64,000 bases of DNA from Beroe ovata. Lineage: Eukaryota > Ctenophora > Nuda > Beroida > Beroidae. The stretch covers positions 274,511-338,510 of the forward strand of contig CAMPET010000022.1 of NCBI GenBank assembly GCA_946803715.1, read 5' to 3'. This document shows positions 59,301 through 64,000 of this stretch, piece after piece; positions within the stretch are counted from its first letter, which is position 1; the number at the start of each line of letters is the position of its first letter. The position numbers were made by a program, and so were the translations under genes. The notes beneath the pieces are model-generated. The model was not told the DNA's origin. It worked only from the letters and a program-made list of their open reading frames with translations, and ran no database searches.

Positions 59301-62300
59301 CAGCTATATTATGATTTGGGGATCTTTCCCAAAGTATAATGTCAATGACGAAAATTAACTTCAGGTATGGTGCAAGTTCTCATCAAGAAGTTTATGATGT
59401 GCTGTCATCGAAGTTGACGAAGGCGGGGCACAGTTTGAAATCCTGCCAGACTTTCGCTGTCACACTGATCACATGTTCAGAGGCGGACTATAGTCTCGGC
59501 CAGAATGTAAGAGTTTTTTTTTTTCAATCAATGTTCGTTGTGTAACTATAATGATTCGAAGATTTCATTTCGAATCAATAGCTCATTATTATAATGACGC
59601 TTTCTTCAACAGGGCAATCCTGAAGTGATTCCCGGCGAGATTCTATTCAAGTGTAGGGACCCCAACAGTTATAAGAACCTCAAACCCCTAGCACTGGTGA
59701 TGGAGAAGGAAACAGCAGATCTGCAAAAGTTTTTGATGGAGAGGTACTTATCTGATCCTTTCATATCAGATCAACATTAAACCTTATTTGCTGCACAGCC
59801 ACGCATTCGCAAACATTCTCTATTGTCAGGTACCCTGATGGGAAGGTGGGCTACACGTTCAAGATGGGGGATACGGAGTTTGAGGTATACTGCAAATATG
59901 AGACCTGCAAGCTGGACGGCAAATCAAGAAAGGCGATGATGGGACGGGGAGGAGGTTACTGCTGTTACTGCAGTATCACGATGGAGGCCTACCACACGGC
60001 AGCTGGTGTCAGAGTACAGGTACTGGAAATAGTGAGACTTTCAGTTTGAGTTTGGTAGCACTGTAGCTGTCACGGGAATATAATTATCAATTATAGACCC
60101 TATACTTATACTATTGTTAATAACGGCAAAAGGGTCATAAGATTTGTAGATGTGTCCATTGTGTCCATCACCNTCACACTGATCACATGTTCAGAGGCGG
60201 ACTATAGACTCGGCCAGAATGTAAGAGTTATTTTTTCAATGATCAATGTTGGTTGTGTAACTATAGGTAATGATTCGAAAATTTCATTTCGAATAAATAG
60301 CTCATCATTATAATGGCGCTTCCTTCAACAGGGCAATCCTGAAGTGATTCCCGGCGAGATTCTGTTCAAGTGTAGGGACCCCAACAGTTATAAGAACCTC
60401 AAACCCCTAGCACTGGTGATGGAGAAGGAAACAGCAGATCTGCAAAAGTTTTTGATGGAAAGGTACTTATCTGATCCCTTCATATCAGATCAACGTTAAT
60501 CCTTATTTGCTGCACAGCCACGCATTCGCAAACATTCTCTATTGTCAGGTACCCTGATGGAAAGGTGGGCTACACGTTCAAGATGGGGGACACGGAGTTT
60601 GAGGTATACTGCAAATATGAGACCTGCAAGCTGGACGGCAAATCAAGAAAGGCAATGATGGGACGGGGAGGAGGTTACTGCTGTTACTGCAGTATCACGA
60701 TAGAGGCCTACCACACGGCAGCTGGTGTCAGAGTACAGGTACTGGACATAGTGAGACTTTCATAGTGAGTTTGTTAGCAATTCCGGGAATATAATTATCA
60801 ATTATAGACCCTATACTTATACTTTTGCTAATTAAATAGCAATATCATTCATAGGACTCATTCATTGAGTTCAACACTGAGGAGAAGATGAGGGAGTACG
60901 AACGTTACCAGACCACTGATGGGAGCATCGATGTTGGGATGCAGAGTGCTGACCGGGACGGATGGACTGGGGTGCCGTACGGGATAGCTAAAGGTATTGT
61001 TGTGACCCACGCAGCTCTCAACATTGCAGCTTGGGTTCTAAAAGTGGCAATCAAGGCGAACATGTAAGTGTCACAACTTCAAATAATTAATTGCTGTTTC
61101 ATGATTGTATCCATATTAATAACATCCCTATTTCCAGCTTTGCTTCACATGATCGCTTTGTTGGGAATGAGGCGTGGAAAATGCGTGGTGAACTGAAGGA
61201 GATGTACAAGATTGAGGGAATCGACTTCCTGAATAAGGTTTTCAAACTATTATCCATGTCCCGTTTTTGGAAATGAGTCGTAAAGTTACCTACTGCCACC
61301 ATTATATTAACATGTGAACTACTCAGTTGAAGCACGGACCTCAGAGGTTGGTGATGAAAGACGTTGGAAAGGGGAATACTGGTGGAGGTTTGACAGGTGA
61401 GACATTCTTTGCACTTGTAGCAAGAGTTTATCGCGTGTTTTTATAAGTAGTGAAAGGCATTTGTACAAGAGAAGAGTTCTATATCAAATACCAACTCACA
61501 GGAAACCATGCGAAGAAGTTTCTGCTCCATGGCAAAGACATACTACCGCAAATCATGACTGATGCTGATAAGGGTAGGCGACTGGGAGGGATCACAGAGT
61601 TGCTCTACGTTGTGATCAGAGTGCTCAACACGGACAGTAGGATCGACTTGGAGCTCTACAAGAGGATATGCCACATGATTGGAATCCAGGTCATCACACA
61701 CTTCCCCTGGGCAAGAATGAACGAGACAATGCATGCGGTGAGTACGACAGGAATATCAATATCATACAAGGTTGTTTCTAATTGTCACATCACATTTATC
61801 AATTCATTTTTCATCATATGGTGATCATTGAGTGACGCCAGTTCAATTTTCAAGGTTCTCGCTCACAGTTGGGAAGTTATCAAGAACAATGACTGCCGTG
61901 GCCTCAAGGACATGTCCGAGGAGGGTATCGAAGCTTTGCAGAAACATGTTCGTTATGCAAGGTAACGTAAATAATTTTCTCAAATTTTGAGTTTATTATG
62001 TTCATAGAGTTGCTTTCTTAATTGCAGTATCACAAATCGATATAAATTTTGCAACTTTCAGGAGTGCTTATTCGTGGCTGGGAAATTTTCACACGAATCT
62101 TGGACAGGCATTGGAAGCACTAGTCCTTAGCTCAGACCTTTACCTTAACTATTTGGTGGAAAAAGTACCGACAAAAAGTGCCAAGACGGTGAATAGCATC
62201 ATTTTTTCGAGCTTCTATAAGAGTTTTATAACACTGTGGAAAATCAATAATCGTTGAAATGGATTTCAGAAGCCGCTTTACCCAGACAGCATCGAGAGCT

Positions 62301-62383
62301 CGTCTGAGAGAGGTGGTCTAAACTTTCTGAAGAGAGTGATCATTGATGAAAGCAGCACAGAATCAGGCGAGCATAACACATGA
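56314..62383 (+). CDS. Transib/RAG1-superfamily transposase-like gene, about 18 exons
   Basis: Exons by eye: 56314 or 56405-56464, 56573-56722, 56848-56967, 57089-57330, 57471-57671, 57726-57879, 57977-58119, 58223-58383, 59365-59506, 59613-59743, 59830-60019 (the last three repeated at 60174-60750 as a second allele), 60855-61063, 61138-61237, 61327-61396, 61502-61737, 61855-61961, 62062-62188 and 62270-62383; roughly 900 residues. An acidic N-terminus (DWSESDSEEFDSEQ) and basic stretch (GKKRKKRSS) precede the core. Core blocks in Transib/RAG1 order: RIVLHMDFYQ; QTFAVTLITCSEAD; LKPLALVMEKET; EVYCKYETCKLDGK and a CCYC zinc-type pair; DVGKGNTGG with TGNHAKKFLLHGKDI; THFPWARMNETMHAVLAHSW; DMSEEGIEALQKHVRYAR (catalytic-Glu helix); LALVLSSD-like EALVLSSDLYL. 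The order and spacing match Transib and the RAG1 core. Two joins are out of phase by one base (T7 run at 57726; 58383 to 59365). It could be a domesticated gene, an intron-rich RAG-like transposon, or a decaying copy. The start is uncertain. Confidence 0.8.
60174..60840. other. Unmerged second allele of three Transib/RAG1-like exons
   Basis: After the single N at 60173 the sequence repeats 59460-60110 at high identity, starting TCACACTGATCACATG. Exonic differences are few and mostly silent; introns differ by small indels. Only this copy continues into the next exon at 60855. Count these exons once in any gene model. Confidence 0.85.
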
Positions 62384-64000
62384 GGAATTGGGGAGCTAAT
62401 CTGCAGATTTGAAGATTGGATTCGATTCATTAAACAGCAAAACACATTTAACAGGGGAAGTATTGCGTATTGCATTTGCTACAGACTTCAGTTTTTTGCT
62501 GACATGAATCGATAGAACTATAACACACGACTATTTCACATCAGGTCAAAAGAAGCGTGTTAGAAACTGCATATTGTGTATAGGAACTGCAAAATTGAAG
62601 ATTCATGTCCACTCACACTCTGCTCGAATGCGACAAGCACAATTGAGGGAACAAAGGTGTGCAGTTCAACACCGTGCAGTTCAACACCGTGCAGTTCAAC
62701 ACCGTGCAGTTCAACACCGTGCAGTTCAACACTGTACAGTTCAACACTGTGCACTGTGCAGTTAGANGCAGTTCAACAACGTACAGTTCAACAACGTACA
62801 GTTCAACACCGTGCAGTTCAACAGCATTCTACTAAAGTATTGACGATGACATGTGCTAGGACTGGAAGTGTCCAAAACAATAACTATTAGCGACATTTAT
62901 GCGGATTAAATTGAGCTTGGCACCTGTATTTAAATGATTTGAGTGTGATAACGTCATGAGAATGAGATTGAGAAGTAGTTAGACGCGATGAGAATCAGTC
63001 ACAGATCTAGAAGTAGAATGAAGAATGCGCATTGCGCGCGCATTCTGGCTCGCTGGAGATCTCGCGATTTCACGTAATTTCACTGATTTCACCCTTGTTT
63101 CAATGGACGTTTTCATAATGAGCTCATGCTTTCTCATATACCATCTTTTGATATGTTGTGCATTAGAGAAAGAGCTACATTTTGGTACATTCATGCCCGT
63201 TGTGTCTCGTTGTGTCTAGAAGTTATGAGCATATTCGTGCAGGTCATTTTTCGTGTTTTTCATCAAAGTACTGTGTGGCCTAGGAATGGGCTAGAGATGT
63301 CGTATTTTCAAGGATATGTGAATCAATCTCTCTTCTATTCAATGCAAAAGGTTTCATGACAAAAGATTTCTTCGTTTCGGCGCACTGAGGGTTTGAAATG
63401 ACCTAGGTCGCGCGATCGTCAGAAAAACGCGAAAAATCGCGAATTTCTTAACTTGACAAACCTGCGCAGCGCAGCCACTGTGGGCTGTCGATGATAGCCC
63501 CTGTCGAGAATTTCATTGCGCGCGCAATGCGCCGCTGGCGCTCGCCGCTTCGCGGCTCGCGTCAGTAGGGTGCGCCCTTTTTTTCAACTTTTTGAGGCAC
63601 AACCCTGTATTTGTAGATCTCGATGAGCTGATTNGCAGTTCAACACCGTGCAGTTCAACACCGTGCAGTTCAACAATCAACACCGTTGACTGTGCAGTTC
63701 AACACCGTACAGTTCAACAGCATTCTACTGAACTTAAAGTAATGACAATGACATAAGCTAGGACTGGAAGTGTCCAAAACAATATATATTAGCGACATTA
63801 ATGCTGATAAAATTGAGCATGGCACCTGTATTTAAATGATTTGAGTGTGATAACTTCATGAGATTGAGAAGTAGTTAGAAGAGATGAGAATCAGTCACAG
63901 ATCTAGGGAGACCAAGGAATGAAAATGAAGAATGCGCATTGCGCGCGCATTCTGGCTCCCGAGATCTCGCGATTTCACGTTATTTCACTGATTTCACCCT
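62384..64000. other. Repeat-rich 3' flank with an unmerged allele
   Basis: 62880-63095 and 63765-64000 are alleles of the same sequence (shared GGACTGGAAGTGTCCAAAAC, TGGCACCTGTATTTAAATGA), separated by joins at 62767 and 63634. Each carries a small hairpin GAATGCGCATTGCGCGCGCA (63024 and 63929 regions). 63485-63570 is a GC island with GCGCGCGCAATGCG and CGCCGCTTCGCGGCTCGCG. No gene recognised. Confidence 0.6.
62659..62822. repeat. 15-bp minisatellite GTGCAGTTCAACACC
   Basis: About ten copies with AACGTACAGTTC variants, interrupted by the N at 62767; a second array of the same unit starts at 63635. It begins 275 bases after the stop of the Transib/RAG1-like gene. Confidence 0.95.

Noticed and set aside
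62735-62760. CACTGTG heptamer-like words near the Transib/RAG1-like gene (possible RSS/TIR)
   Set aside because: They are variants of the 15-bp minisatellite unit, with no nonamer-like partner at 12 or 23 bases, and no matching end was found upstream.
1-64000. Bacterial-type features (operons, CRISPR, riboswitches, ribosome binding sites)
   Set aside because: The DNA is eukaryotic with spliced genes; tandem arrays here lack CRISPR spacer structure.

Overview
The window is nuclear DNA of an animal. Genes are split by short introns (mostly 60-700 bases) with GT-AG borders. The protein families are eukaryotic, several of them animal-typical: BPTF/NURF301, PCNA, TAO kinase, a class A GPCR, a fatty-acid-binding protein, ERp29, TMEM222 and a CHST15-like sulfotransferase. 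Intergenic DNA is AT-rich with many CA/GT microsatellites, MITE-like hairpins and sharp GCGCGC islands. Near-identical duplicated segments meet at single N bases, which suggests an outbred, highly heterozygous (probably marine) invertebrate with unmerged haplotypes. I cannot fix the phylum.

Layout. 1-2.0 kb: the 3' end of an ERp29-like gene (+). 3.0-10.8 kb: a BPTF/NURF301-like chromatin remodelling subunit (-), with intronless PCNA (11.2-12.0 kb, -) just upstream of it. 12-16.5 kb: repeat-rich DNA with GC palindromes, a MITE and a 1.3-kb fold-back array. 16.8-18.1 kb: CHST15-like sulfotransferase (-). 20.3-20.8 kb: pyroglutamyl peptidase I (+). 21.1-29.8 kb: a complete TAO kinase of 14 exons (+). 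31.1-39.7 kb: an MCCC2-like carboxyltransferase (-) whose 5.9-kb intron 6 contains a single-exon GPCR (same strand) and a complete five-exon fatty-acid-binding protein gene (opposite strand). 40.3-41.0 kb: TMEM222 (-). 41.6-45.0 kb: acyl-CoA dehydrogenase of the acdh-6 type (-), carrying a 1-kb long-TIR DNA element in one intron. 47.6-48.2 kb: a secreted fucolectin-like (FTP) protein with a poly-Asp tail running into a gap (-). 50.5-52.8 kb: an unidentified basic, disordered protein (-). 56.3-62.4 kb: a multi-exon gene of the Transib/RAG1 transposase superfamily (+). 62.4-64 kb: minisatellite and an unmerged allele.

The genes do not form one pathway. The most notable items are the intron-rich Transib/RAG1-superfamily gene, the MCCC2-like protein whose N-terminal half is canonical while its C-terminal half has lost signature glycines, the two genes nested in its intron, and a BPTF-like protein without the PHD finger after DDT and with a substituted bromodomain anchor residue. 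Exon borders were assigned by eye from reading frame, splice dinucleotides and family alignment from memory; no search was run.
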